The translations under genes and the position numbers were made by a program. Positions 34,243 through 42,681 of a stretch of 54,078 nucleotides of DNA are shown here, in pieces (the stretch's first letter is position 1; every line of letters begins with the position of its first letter). The notes beneath the pieces were generated by a model. It saw only the letters and a program-made list of their open reading frames with translations, was not told where the DNA came from and did no database searches. This stretch comes from DASYYE01 sp035946955 (lineage in GTDB: Bacteria > Actinomycetota > Actinomycetes > Streptosporangiales > Streptosporangiaceae), in NCBI GenBank assembly GCA_035946955.1, contig DASYYE010000582.1, positions 1-54,078 on the forward strand, read 5' to 3'.

Positions 34243-34806
34243 GTGCACATGAAACGCACAGCCACGACAATCCAATGGGCAGCAGGGATTTTGGCAGCTG
34301 TCTCCGTGACCTTGGCCGGGCTGAGCTGGCACGCCGCGACGGCAGCCCCGGCGATCGCGTCGGTTGTGGTGGCGGCCCTGTGCTGGACCATTGCTGACAC
34401 CGGCCGCTCAGCGCGGCTCGGCACGCTCATCAAGGCCTCTGCCATTTCGAGCATGGATTGCTGCAAAACCAAGCAATACACCTGGCAGGTGTTGTCGGGG
34501 TACCAGAAGGTGGTAGCCATTCTACCACCCACGGTAGTCGAACGGCGTATGGAGACGCGGCTGAGGCGGCAGCAACTCCACCGGTTCGCAGAGGTATCAG
34601 ATCTGCCCAATGTATCCGCGCGGATCCTATCCTTGAATGTCCCTTACCATCTCGCCGTGGACAATTTCAGCATTCTCAGGTTTGGTAAGGAGCACGAGAC
34701 TACGCTTCGCGACGTGGCCAGCAGCGAAATCTTGAAGGATCAGCTGCACCTCAAGGACCAACACATACGAGTTCAGCCTAGCTTTCGAAGAGTCGCCGAC
34801 CCCTGA
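34243..34806 (+). CDS. Two-TM protein with DUF5753-like C-terminal domain (two small indels suspected)
   Basis: The 187 residues start with two transmembrane helices (TTIQWAAGILAAVSVTLAGL; AAPAIASVVVAALCWTIAD). The rest resembles the DUF5753/Scr1-type domain, which normally follows an XRE helix-turn-helix: QYTWQVLSGYQKVV, LPPTVVERRMETRLRRQQLH, LPNVSARILSLNVPYHLAVD and NFSILRF. Residues in between are scrambled. One extra T at 34445-34447 and one fewer A at 34465-34468 would restore FEHGLLQTKQYTWQVL, the family GLLQT motif. ATG 34249 is an alternative start. It is followed by a deaminase gene 121 bp on. Confidence 0.6.
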   Translation: MHMKRTATTIQWAAGILAAVSVTLAGLSWHAATAAPAIASVVVAALCWTIADTGRSARLGTLIKASAISSMDCCKTKQYTWQVLSGYQKVVAILPPTVVERRMETRLRRQQLHRFAEVSDLPNVSARILSLNVPYHLAVDNFSILRFGKEHETTLRDVASSEILKDQLHLKDQHIRVQPSFRRVADP

Positions 34807-34927
34807 TGAGCCCAGTGAGCTGGTCCTGCGAACCACCCAGCAATTGTGGGGACATGATAAACCATGCCTTTTAATTAGCCGCCTTTGCGACCACCTGAAG
34901 TAAAGGCCACATCCAGAGGGAGAAAGG

Positions 34928-35668
34928 ATGCAGATGAACCAAAGAAGTCCCTGGGATGATCTTAGGAGTCTGCTGGGCTTGGGCAACCAGCGACGCGGCT
35001 TCGGCACCGGGGACCACTCCAGTGCCTCCAAGCGCACTCCACGGAACTCCACACCCGTGCCGCAGGACGAGCGAACACTCATGGAACGAGCTATCGACCT
35101 CGCGCGGCGGTGTGTGAACGAAGAAGGGCGTGTCTCGCCGAAGGTCGGCGCGGTTGTTGCGCGGGAGGGCGTCGTGTTGGGCGAGGCTTATCGGGGTGAA
35201 CTCGCTCCCGGGAACCACGCCGAGTTCACACTCCTTGAAATCAAGCTCAAGAACGAGACCCTGGCCGGTTCGACCCTCTTCACGACACTTGAACCATGCA
35301 CGGTGCGAAACACCCCTAAGATCCCTTGTGTCGAAAGAATCATCGAACGCCGGATCATGCGTGTATTCATCGGCGTGCTCGACCCAAACGACGAGATCCG
35401 TGGCCTCGGGGAACTCCGCCTCCGAGCAGCTGGGGTCGAGGTCGCTCGATTTTATCCCGACTTGATGGCGCAGATCGAAGAACTTAACCGTGAGTTCACG
35501 CGAGGTCAGATCGGAGCGCGGCACTTGCGCCGGACTACAGCACAAACCTCCGATCCAGCCGACCCAAATGAAGTCGGGCCGAACGGCCACCGTACTGGTA
35601 CTGATAAAAGCGACGAGATGGAGTGGGTTCCCGACGATGAACGTCCGAGTGAGTTTCGCCAGGACTGA
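34928..35668 (+). CDS. RibD-like zinc nucleotide deaminase domain protein
   Basis: The 246 residues start at ATG 34928 behind GAGGGAG. After a polar N-terminal extension (1-45) comes a cytidine/deoxycytidylate-deaminase fold: SPKVGAVVAREGVVLGEAYR, zinc and catalytic residues in GNHAEFTLLE (His97, Glu99) and LEPCTVRNTPKIPCVERI (Cys124, Cys134). This resembles the deaminase half of RibD, but no reductase half and no riboflavin genes are nearby. A polar tail ends it. Stand-alone deaminases occur in nucleotide-based defence systems; the substrate is unknown. Confidence 0.8.
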   Translation: MQMNQRSPWDDLRSLLGLGNQRRGFGTGDHSSASKRTPRNSTPVPQDERTLMERAIDLARRCVNEEGRVSPKVGAVVAREGVVLGEAYRGELAPGNHAEFTLLEIKLKNETLAGSTLFTTLEPCTVRNTPKIPCVERIIERRIMRVFIGVLDPNDEIRGLGELRLRAAGVEVARFYPDLMAQIEELNREFTRGQIGARHLRRTTAQTSDPADPNEVGPNGHRTGTDKSDEMEWVPDDERPSEFRQD

Positions 35669-35862
35669 TCACGGCTTGGGGCGGGGAACATTCCCAGCGC
35701 GAGCGACTGGCTGGCGGAGCGGGGCGGGCAGCACCACACACCTACTACTCACGGCACCGCACTCCCCTGCGGCTGTGCTCAGGGGAACGCCAGATCACGC
35801 ATGACCCTGCCCGATCAGTGTCGGCGAGGAGCCTCATCACCTTGGGCGTGCGGCCTCAGGAA

Positions 35863-36264
35863 TCACCGGTAGGACTCCCAGTGCTCCCGGTAGCGCCCGT
35901 GGTCCCGGTGGTCCTGGTGGTCCCGGTGGCGCCTGTGGTCCCGGTGGCGCCACCGCCACCGCGACTGCCAGGTGATTCCGTCAATGACCCCGGCGCTCAG
36001 CGGGGCAAGCGCAGCGAATGCCGGCTGGCTCAGGTCGATATGGTCTGCCGTGCATGTCGGGCACTTGTCTTCGACCGGCACCGTGATCGTGTTGCCGTTG
36101 AAGGTCACCTGCACCGACACGCCACGGCAGAGCGGGTCATTGTTTGGGTTCGCCGTGGTCCACCACTGGAAGGAAACTGCGACCAGGAACTGCGACGACG
36201 CGTCGATGGGTGTCCCACACGCACCAAAGCCGCGGTCGTTGTAGAAGGTCATGCTCCCAGTCAC
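35863..36264 (-). CDS. RlpA-like double-psi beta-barrel secreted protein, broken reading frame
   Basis: The frame from GTG 36264 encodes a double-psi beta-barrel/barwin-like domain: MTFYNDRGFGACGTPID, PLCRGVSVQVTFNGNTITVP and DKCPTCTADHIDLSQPAFAA, ending in GVIDGITWQ. Upstream the frame has a stop (TAG) but still reads AGPASAAIPFGHP, like a signal-peptide cleavage region. The hydrophobic part (RRRQALVLL) is in another frame, and removing one base of the CCC at 36303-36305 would join them. The C-terminal Arg/His tail comes from 9-bp repeats that read as collagen-like GAT/GTT triplets in a different frame. It is probably a pseudogene or misread sequence. Confidence 0.6.
   Translation of the reverse strand: MTGSMTFYNDRGFGACGTPIDASSQFLVAVSFQWWTTANPNNDPLCRGVSVQVTFNGNTITVPVEDKCPTCTADHIDLSQPAFAALAPLSAGVIDGITWQSRWRWRHRDHRRHRDHQDHRDHGRYREHWESYR
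35880..35962. repeat. Imperfect 9-bp repeat tract (GGTCCCGGT units)
   Basis: Variants of GGTGGTCCC/GGTGGCGCC repeat about nine times. On the minus strand one frame reads Gly-Ala-Thr-Gly-Thr-Thr triplets, typical of bacterial collagen-like segments, while the frame continuous with the beta-barrel domain reads Arg/His/Asp. The tract would fit a low-complexity C-terminal linker of the barrel protein. Confidence 0.65.
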
Positions 36265-36383
36265 AGGATGCCCGAACGGTATGGCAGCAGACGCCGGCCC
36301 GGCCCAGTAGAACTAGGGCCTGGCGTCGTCGTTCCCGGTAACGCTGCCGGATAGGTTGGGCGGCAGTGGGTAGCTGGGGGCTC

Positions 36384-36560
36384 ATGGCTAGAGCGAGAAC
36401 TGTAGCCGGGTACGCCATCCCCGGGATCGTCGTGTTCTTCTTCTGGGTGGTCATCGCAATCCTGGCCATCATCCTGCTGGCGTTCATCGTGCACTGGGCC
36501 GGCGGTGGAGCCCTCAACCTGAAACTCGGCCACTTCGTCCTGAACGTCGGGTTCACCTGA
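36384..36560 (+). CDS. Small single-span membrane protein (58 aa)
   Basis: ATG 36384 (GGGGG just upstream) opens a 58-residue protein with one long hydrophobic segment (IPGIVVFFFWVVIAILAIIL) and a short outside tail. No family is recognised. It overlaps, on the opposite strand, the possible 5' end of the broken double-psi gene, so only one of the two 5' ends is probably real. The hydrophobic length and codon usage support expression. Confidence 0.5.
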   Translation: MARARTVAGYAIPGIVVFFFWVVIAILAIILLAFIVHWAGGGALNLKLGHFVLNVGFT

Positions 36561-36636
36561 TCGAGCCCCTACCACCTGTCTTGGCTCAGCGGGCCAGGGC
36601 TTCGCTGAGGTCGCCGGCCGCTGCCAGGGCACTCTG

Positions 36637-37164
36637 GTGGAAAATGGGCACGTGATCGGTGACCGGTGGGGGGTGACGGAGAGCGAGGTCGCGCGCTCCT
36701 ACCCGTGCGATGAATTCGTCGCCTCGCCCGCGCTGCGGGCGTGGCGGGGCGTGCGCGTCGAGGCTCCTGCCGCCGCGGTGTGGCCGTGGGTCGCCCAAGT
36801 GAGGCTGGCGCCGTATTCCTATGACTGGGTCGATAACCTTGGCCGCCGCTCACCCCGGGAGCTGGCAGGGCTTCCGGAGCCTCAGGTCGGTGACAGGTTC
36901 ACCACCGCTGGCGGGCGTGAACTGGGCCGGATTGTGTCGGTCGATCCCGGGAAGCAGCTCACGGGCACAATCATGGGAGCCTTCATGTCCTACGTCCTGG
37001 TGCCCGAGCAGGACGGCATGACGCGGCTGCTGCTCAAGGTTGTCATGCGGACCACCTACTGGGCCGCTGTCGCGCTGTCCATCGGCGACTTGGTCATGGC
37101 CCGGCGGCAGTTGCTGAACCTGAAGCAGCTCGCCGAGCGGCACCATGACGCGGCGCGGGATTAG
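36637..37164 (+). CDS. SRPBCC/START-like domain protein
   Basis: The 175 residues from GTG 36637 match SRPBCC-fold proteins: RGVRVEAPAAAVWPWVAQVR near residue 38, YSYDWVDNLGRRSPRELAG, then beta strands and a C-terminal helix. Such proteins bind hydrophobic ligands in a deep cavity. No operon partner is clear: the small membrane protein precedes it by 76 bp and a sigma factor follows at 198 bp. A role in lipid or small-molecule binding is only inferred from the fold. Confidence 0.75.
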   Translation: MENGHVIGDRWGVTESEVARSYPCDEFVASPALRAWRGVRVEAPAAAVWPWVAQVRLAPYSYDWVDNLGRRSPRELAGLPEPQVGDRFTTAGGRELGRIVSVDPGKQLTGTIMGAFMSYVLVPEQDGMTRLLLKVVMRTTYWAAVALSIGDLVMARRQLLNLKQLAERHHDAARD

Positions 37165-37361
37165 ACGCTATGGATGACTGCACGAGCTGATGTGGGGAGG
37201 TTCCGCCCCGCCGGTTGAAGGGTGCGCCGGCGCTTGGCTGGTGTCAACGTCGTTCATGCTCGCTTCGCTGCGCCGCGGTTCGCCTCGGTCGGCTGCCCGA
37301 CTGGGCACATATCGGGTACGAGCCAGGTAACCGCCGCGCGAGAGTAGTGCGTTGAAGGATT

Positions 37362-37874
37362 GTGGGCACCCGACGAGCAGATTTCACAGAGTTCTATCGC
37401 CGAGCCAAAGATGAGTGCTTCTTCACCGTCCTGGTGACAGTTGGTGACCGGGAGACGGCGCAAGAGCTTGTGGCCGAGGCTTTTGCCCGGGCCTGGGCCT
37501 GCTGGCCCGCAGTCAGCAAGCATCCAGCGCCGCGGGCGTGGGTGGTCCGTACCGCCCTGAACGCGAACATCTCCCGGTGGCGGCGCCACCGCCGTGAGGT
37601 ACCGGTCCCCGATCCCGGCTCGGTCGCGGACCTGCCCACAGCCGATGAGGCCGCGGACAGCTCGGTCGATCCGCGGATCATGGCCACGTTGATGCGGCTG
37701 CCTGAAAGGCAACGCCAAGTCGTTGCCTTGCGCTTGTTCCTCGACCTCGACACCGACCACACCGCGCAGGTACTCGGCATCGCGCCAGGCACAGTTCAGG
37801 CCCATCTGGGCCGCGCCATCGCCACGCTGCGCGCTGACCTCATCCCCCAACGACAGCAGGAGAACCGATCATGA
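37362..37874 (+). CDS. ECF-type RNA polymerase sigma factor
   Basis: GTG 37362 gives 170 residues with sigma region 2 (FTEFYRRAKDECFFTVLVTV, TAQELVAEAFARAWACW, RAWVVRTALNANI) and region 4 (LMRLPERQRQVVALRLFLDL, TAQVLGIAPGTVQAHLGRAI). Region 2 resembles the actinomycete SigE-like group. The stop overlaps the next gene by 4 bp, a membrane protein that probably acts as its anti-sigma or sensor partner. Target promoters cannot be predicted. Confidence 0.85.
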   Translation: MGTRRADFTEFYRRAKDECFFTVLVTVGDRETAQELVAEAFARAWACWPAVSKHPAPRAWVVRTALNANISRWRRHRREVPVPDPGSVADLPTADEAADSSVDPRIMATLMRLPERQRQVVALRLFLDLDTDHTAQVLGIAPGTVQAHLGRAIATLRADLIPQRQQENRS

Positions 37875-38434
37875 ACGACGAAGAACTGCTCACAGTAGTA
37901 AGACAGCAACGAACCAAGCTCCCAATGACCATCCCGGTCGAACAGATCATCAGCCGTGGCCGGGTCATCCGCGCTCGCCGCCGAATCCCTGGCCTGGCCA
38001 CAGTCCTGGCCGTGGTGGCCGTCGCGGTGCTCGCCGTGACCACGCTGCTGCCATCCAGTCACCCACGCAGCCCCCGGCCTGGGATCCAGCTGGCCGCCTG
38101 GACGGTGGTCAAGCATGCCAACGGCACGGTCGATGTCACCATCCGTGAGCTGCGCAACCCAGCCGCGCTGCAGGCCAAGCTCCGCGCTGACGGCGTACCA
38201 GCGAGCGTCATCTTCGGCAACCAGCCGAACCCGTGCCAGTCCTACGGCCATCCGGAACTGCTATCGAAGGTCATTACTCCTTCCACAGCACCCGGGCAGC
38301 CCCAGGGACACGCGATCGTCATGACAATCCACCCTTCCGCGCTCCCCGGCAGCGCCGGGGTACAGATCATCACCAACCTCTCCAACGTCGGCTTCCACCT
38401 GGTGACAGCTAGCCAGGGATGCACCGGAAGCTGA
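37871..38434 (+). CDS. Single-span membrane protein, putative sigma-factor partner
   Basis: The 187 residues have a cytoplasmic N-terminus of about 55 residues (MNDEELLTVVRQQRTKLPMT), one transmembrane helix (GLATVLAVVAVAVLAVTTLL) and an external domain with three Cys residues, one near GNQPNPCQSYGHP and one at the end (SQGCTGS). There is no zinc-binding HxxxCxxC motif, so it is not a classic ZAS anti-sigma. The ATGA overlap with the sigma gene is the main evidence for function. Confidence 0.7.
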   Translation: MNDEELLTVVRQQRTKLPMTIPVEQIISRGRVIRARRRIPGLATVLAVVAVAVLAVTTLLPSSHPRSPRPGIQLAAWTVVKHANGTVDVTIRELRNPAALQAKLRADGVPASVIFGNQPNPCQSYGHPELLSKVITPSTAPGQPQGHAIVMTIHPSALPGSAGVQIITNLSNVGFHLVTASQGCTGS

Positions 38435-38630
38435 AGCCCCAGCCGTGGCCTGCCCCGCCCCCCGTCTTCCTCGTCAGGCGCTGGCCCGGATCTCGAATCA
38501 CCCGGGCTGGGTGAGGCAGACGCAGGCCTTCCGGCGGAGCGTCGGAACCAGGAGCCGGGCGCACCGGGGAGGGCACATCGTGGAACGGCTCGGCTCATAG
38601 CGGCCAGACCCCGACCGGAGGCGATAGCCG

Positions 38631-40013
38631 ATGGCGACAGATCTCGCCCGGATACAGTTCGCGTTCACGACGATCAACCACTTCCTGTTCGTCCCGGTCA
38701 CCATCGGGCTGGCGTTCCTGACCGCCCTGCTGCAGACCGCCTGGTATCGCAACGGCCGCGCCGAGTACCTGCGGCTGACCAGGTTCTTCGGCACGCTGCT
38801 GGTCATCAATGTCGCGATCGGTGTGGTCACCGGCATCGTGCAGGAGTTCGAGTTCGGGATGAACTGGGGGGCGTACTCCAAGCTGGTCGGCAACATCTTC
38901 GGCGCCCCGCTGGCTATGGAAGGCCTGGCCGCGTTCTTCCTGGAGTCCACGTTCCTGGGGCTGTGGCTGTTCGGCTGGGACAAGCTGCCGCGACGGACCC
39001 ACCTCCTGATGATCTGGGCGGTGTCGTTCGGCAGCGTGCTGTCGGCGGCGTTCATCCTGGCGGCCAACTCCTGGATGCAGCACCCGGTCGGCTACACGAT
39101 GATCAGCGGAAAGCCCGCGCTCAACGACATCTGGGCGGTGTTCACCAACCCGGTGTTCGTCTGGGGATTCGCGAAGGTGATATTCGCGTCGCTGGTCACA
39201 GGCGCCGCGGTAATGCTCGCGGTCTCGGCGTGGCAGCTGCGCCACGGCGGGGAAGCCGGCGTCTTCACCCGCTCCGCCCGGCTCTCCCTGATCGTGCTCG
39301 TGCCCGCGATCCTGTTCGCGATGCTGGTCGGCGACGAACTCGGGGTGATCGAGGCCAGATACCAGCCGATGAAGATCGCGGCCGCCGAGGGCCAGTGGAC
39401 CACCTGCCAGCCGTGCTCGTTCTCGCTGTTCCAGATCGGTGGCGGCAACCACGACCAGACGCCGACGCAGATCATCGAGATCCCGCACCTGCTGTCGCTG
39501 CTGGCAACCAACCACTGGAACGGCAAGGTGGTCGGACTGAACCCACTGCAATCGCAGTACAGCAAGCAGTTCGGGCCCGGCTACTACGTGCCGAACGTGT
39601 TCATCCAGTACTGGGGCATGCGGGTCATGGCCTACCTTGCCGTCCTCGTACTGCTAATAGGCCTGTGGGGGCTCTGGCTGGTCCGGCGCAGGAAGCTCGC
39701 GACCTCCCGGCGGTTCCTGTGGGTGGCGGTTTGGGGAGCGGTACTCCCGTTCTTGATCAACACCGCGGGCTGGCTCCTCACGGAAAGCGGCCGGCAGCCG
39801 TGGATCGTGCAAGGGATCATGCTGACCAGGAACGGCGTGTCGCCGACCGTCAGCACCACCTGGCTGTGGATCAGCCTGGTCGGATTCGTACTGCTATACG
39901 GCACCTTGGGCACCGTCGACCTTCTGCTGATGCTGCGGTATTCCCGCACGCAACTCCCGCCCCCGCGCGCCGAGGCCGACGCGGGTACCCCGGTGCCGGC
40001 CGTCCAGTACTGA
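38631..40013 (+). CDS. cydA: Cytochrome bd oxidase subunit I
   Basis: The 460 residues are typical of the short Q-loop CydA of actinobacteria. Seen are the heme-ligand region FTTINHFLFVPVTIGLAF, the ESTFLGLWLFGWDKL helix, NSWMQHPVG, and the family-specific GRQPWIVQGIMLT. About nine membrane helices are present. The enzyme oxidises menaquinol and reduces oxygen with high affinity. A GGAGG-like site (CGGAGG) precedes ATG 38631. It is the first gene of a block that continues with cydB 7 bp later. Confidence 0.96.
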   Translation: MATDLARIQFAFTTINHFLFVPVTIGLAFLTALLQTAWYRNGRAEYLRLTRFFGTLLVINVAIGVVTGIVQEFEFGMNWGAYSKLVGNIFGAPLAMEGLAAFFLESTFLGLWLFGWDKLPRRTHLLMIWAVSFGSVLSAAFILAANSWMQHPVGYTMISGKPALNDIWAVFTNPVFVWGFAKVIFASLVTGAAVMLAVSAWQLRHGGEAGVFTRSARLSLIVLVPAILFAMLVGDELGVIEARYQPMKIAAAEGQWTTCQPCSFSLFQIGGGNHDQTPTQIIEIPHLLSLLATNHWNGKVVGLNPLQSQYSKQFGPGYYVPNVFIQYWGMRVMAYLAVLVLLIGLWGLWLVRRRKLATSRRFLWVAVWGAVLPFLINTAGWLLTESGRQPWIVQGIMLTRNGVSPTVSTTWLWISLVGFVLLYGTLGTVDLLLMLRYSRTQLPPPRAEADAGTPVPAVQY

Positions 40014-40020
40014 GGTTCCG

Positions 40021-41151
40021 ATGAACGATCTCATCCCGTTCTGGTTCATCGTCATCGCGGTCTTGTGGACTGGGTTCTTCATCCTCGAGGGGTTCGACTT
40101 CGGCGTCGGCATGCTGCACAGCGTCGTCGGCCGGGATGACCCCGGGCGCCGGGCCGCGATCAACACGATCGGGCCGCTGTGGGACGGCAACGAGGTCTGG
40201 CTGATCGTGGCCGGTGCCGCGATGTTCGCCGCGTTTCCCGGGTGGTACGCGACCATGTTCTCCGGCCTGTACCTGGCACTGGCGCTGCTGCTGGGCTGTC
40301 TCATTGTCCGCGGCGTGGCCTTCGAGTACCGCGGCAAGCGCGACGCCGCCCGCTGGCGCCACACCTGGGACGCGCTGCTGACAGGCGGGAGCGTGCTGGC
40401 CCCACTGTTGATGGGCATCGCACTAGGCGACCTGGTGCACGGGCTGCCCATCAACTCCAGCCACAACTACACCGGGTCGTTCTGGGATCTGTTCCAGCCC
40501 TACGCGGTCTACACCGGGGCCACCCTGGTGCTGATCTGCCTGCTCTACGGTGCGACGTTCCTGTCCCTGAAGACCACCGACGTCATGCGTGAGCGGTCTG
40601 AGCTTCTGGCCCGCCGTATAGCCCCGTTCACCGCTGCCGCAGTCACCGGCTACGCCATCTGGACGCACGTGTCCTCCAGCAGCACGTTCTTCCTCCGGCC
40701 GCTCGAGTTTCTCGCCATACTCGCCGCGCTCGCCGCCGTCTGGCTGGTCTACGACCGCCGCGACGGCTTCGCCTTCGCCGCCACCACGGTCACGGTCGCC
40801 GCGTGCATCGCGTCGATCTTCGTCGGCCTCTACCCCAACGTGATGGTGTCCAGCACCAACCGGGCGTACAGCCTCACCGTGCACAACACGGCGTCCTACC
40901 CGTACTCGCTCAAGACGATGACCGTCGTCGTGATCATCTTTCTGCCGCTGGTTCTCGCCTACCAGGCCTGGGCCTACTACGTGTTCCGGCGGCGGGTCAG
41001 TGTCCAGAGCTTCCGCCCGGCACCGCCGCCGGCCCCACCGCAGCCGGAGATGGCGGCAGTGCCCACACGGCCGTCCGTGACACCCGACAGCGACCGGGCC
41101 AATGCGCGGCGTTCGCACCGGAGGCGGCGGACCAGAGCCCGCCATCGCTGA
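40021..41151 (+). CDS. cydB: Cytochrome bd oxidase subunit II
   Basis: The 376 residues start with the conserved FWFIVIAVLWTGFFILEGFD, followed by WDGNEVWLIVAGAAMFAAFP and GVAFEYRGK, all CydB signatures, and about eight helices. The last 50 residues (from RPAPPPAPPQPE) form a Pro/Arg-rich cytoplasmic tail longer than usual and strongly basic at the end. It pairs with CydA to form the oxidase; the 7-bp gap shows co-transcription. Confidence 0.95.
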   Translation: MNDLIPFWFIVIAVLWTGFFILEGFDFGVGMLHSVVGRDDPGRRAAINTIGPLWDGNEVWLIVAGAAMFAAFPGWYATMFSGLYLALALLLGCLIVRGVAFEYRGKRDAARWRHTWDALLTGGSVLAPLLMGIALGDLVHGLPINSSHNYTGSFWDLFQPYAVYTGATLVLICLLYGATFLSLKTTDVMRERSELLARRIAPFTAAAVTGYAIWTHVSSSSTFFLRPLEFLAILAALAAVWLVYDRRDGFAFAATTVTVAACIASIFVGLYPNVMVSSTNRAYSLTVHNTASYPYSLKTMTVVVIIFLPLVLAYQAWAYYVFRRRVSVQSFRPAPPPAPPQPEMAAVPTRPSVTPDSDRANARRSHRRRRTRARHR

Positions 41152-41274
41152 TGGCTGGCGCCATTCCCGGGGTGTCCAAGCCGGCCAACAGCGAGCATCA
41201 CCCGCGTCGGGTGGGGCGCGCCGGCCGTCCATGCGTTCCGATGGAGCCGTGCGTGCTACAGCAGAGGAGCGGAC

Positions 41275-42651
41275 ATGACCACAGCCAAGGCGGATGCGCT
41301 GGTGATCTTCGGGGCCACGGGTGATCTGGCGAAGCTGGAGACGTTCCCGGCGCTGGTCGGCCTGGTCCAGCGCGGTGTGCTGGACGTGCCGGTGGTCGGA
41401 GTGGCGAAGAGCGGCTGGGGCCTTGAGCAGTTCCGCGGCTACGCGGAGGCCTCGCTGAAGCTCAACCACATGGACCCGAACACCCTGGCCGCGCGGAAGA
41501 TGCTGAGCCTGCTGCGCTACGTGGACGGGGACCTGGCCGACGATGCCACGTACAAGGCGATGTCGGACGAGGCCGAGACCGGGCGGCTCCTGTTTTACCT
41601 GGAGGTCCCGCCGGTACTGTTCGGGCGCATCGCCGAGGGGATCGCCTCAGCCGGGCGCACCTCCGGCGCCCGGGTAATGGTGGAAAAGCCGTTCGGCTCC
41701 GACCTGGCGAGCTCGCGGCGGCTCAACGACACGATGCACAAGTACCTCCCGGAAGAGGCGATCTTCCGGGTGGACGACTGGCTGGCTTTCGACCCGGTGG
41801 AGAACGTACTGTTCGTCCGGTTCGCCAACTCCGTGATCGAGCCGCTGCTCAACCGCACCTACGTGGAGCGGATCCAGATAACGATGGCCGAGGCGTTCGA
41901 CGTGGCCGACCGCGGGGCGTTCTATGACCGGACCGGCGCCATCCGCGACGTAGTCCAGAACCACATGCTCCAGGTGCTGGCCAGCGTGCTGGCCGAGCCG
42001 CCCGACGGGCGGCACCGCCTGGACTCGTGGCGGGGCGCCAAGTCGCGGGTGATCTCGGCCTTGCGCCCGCTGGAACCCGAGGACGTGGTACGCGGCCAGT
42101 ACCAGGGATATCTCGACGTGGCCGGAGTCGCGCCCAAGTCGACGACCGAAACATACGTCGCGGTCCGGCTGGCCGCCGACACATGGCGCTGGGAGGGCGT
42201 GCCCGTCCTGATCCGGGCCGGTAAGTGCCTGCCGGTCACCGCGACCGAGATCAGCATCAAGTTCCGTCATCCGCCGCATGACGTGTTCGGGATCAAGCCG
42301 TTCGCGGTCAGCAACTCGCTGCGGTTCCGCATCTGGCCTGAGACCGCGGTCACCTCTCAGCTGGCTGGCAAGAAGCCAGGCCCCGATCTGGAGCCGCAGC
42401 CGGAGGAGTTGACGTTCTCTGGGCAGCCCGGGTCGGACATGCGGCCCTATGACCGGCTGATCGGCGCGGCGCTGGAGGGCGACCGCTGGCTGTTCGCCAG
42501 CCAGAACACCGTCGAGGCGGCTTGGGAGGTCGTGGACCCCGTGCTCAACGACGTCACGCCCGTGCATTCATACGCCCGGGGCAGCTGGGGGCCGGAGGAG
42601 GCCGACCGGCTGCTGCCCGGGAGAGATACCTGGCACGTCCCAGCCGTCTAG
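41275..42651 (+). CDS. Glucose-6-phosphate dehydrogenase-like oxidoreductase with altered active site
   Basis: The 458 residues align with Zwf over the full length. The Rossmann motif is LVIFGATGDLAKLETFPALV, then VMVEKPFGSDL and IRDVVQNHMLQVLA, the latter keeping the catalytic-dyad His. The family signature RIDHYLGKE is FRVDDWLAFD: the dyad Asp remains, but the phosphate-binding His and the Lys are lost, and the KRK after GDLA is KLE. Canonical use of glucose 6-phosphate is therefore doubtful. The gene lies between cydB and ndh on the same strand, without tkt, tal or opcA neighbours, and may feed electrons to Ndh. Confidence 0.85.
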   Translation: MTTAKADALVIFGATGDLAKLETFPALVGLVQRGVLDVPVVGVAKSGWGLEQFRGYAEASLKLNHMDPNTLAARKMLSLLRYVDGDLADDATYKAMSDEAETGRLLFYLEVPPVLFGRIAEGIASAGRTSGARVMVEKPFGSDLASSRRLNDTMHKYLPEEAIFRVDDWLAFDPVENVLFVRFANSVIEPLLNRTYVERIQITMAEAFDVADRGAFYDRTGAIRDVVQNHMLQVLASVLAEPPDGRHRLDSWRGAKSRVISALRPLEPEDVVRGQYQGYLDVAGVAPKSTTETYVAVRLAADTWRWEGVPVLIRAGKCLPVTATEISIKFRHPPHDVFGIKPFAVSNSLRFRIWPETAVTSQLAGKKPGPDLEPQPEELTFSGQPGSDMRPYDRLIGAALEGDRWLFASQNTVEAAWEVVDPVLNDVTPVHSYARGSWGPEEADRLLPGRDTWHVPAV

Positions 42652-42681
42652 CAAGGGCCAGACTCTGGAGGGGGGCGCCTC

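Noticed and set aside
34928..35668. Riboflavin biosynthesis gene ribD
   Set aside because: No reductase domain and no other riboflavin genes; only the deaminase motif is shared.
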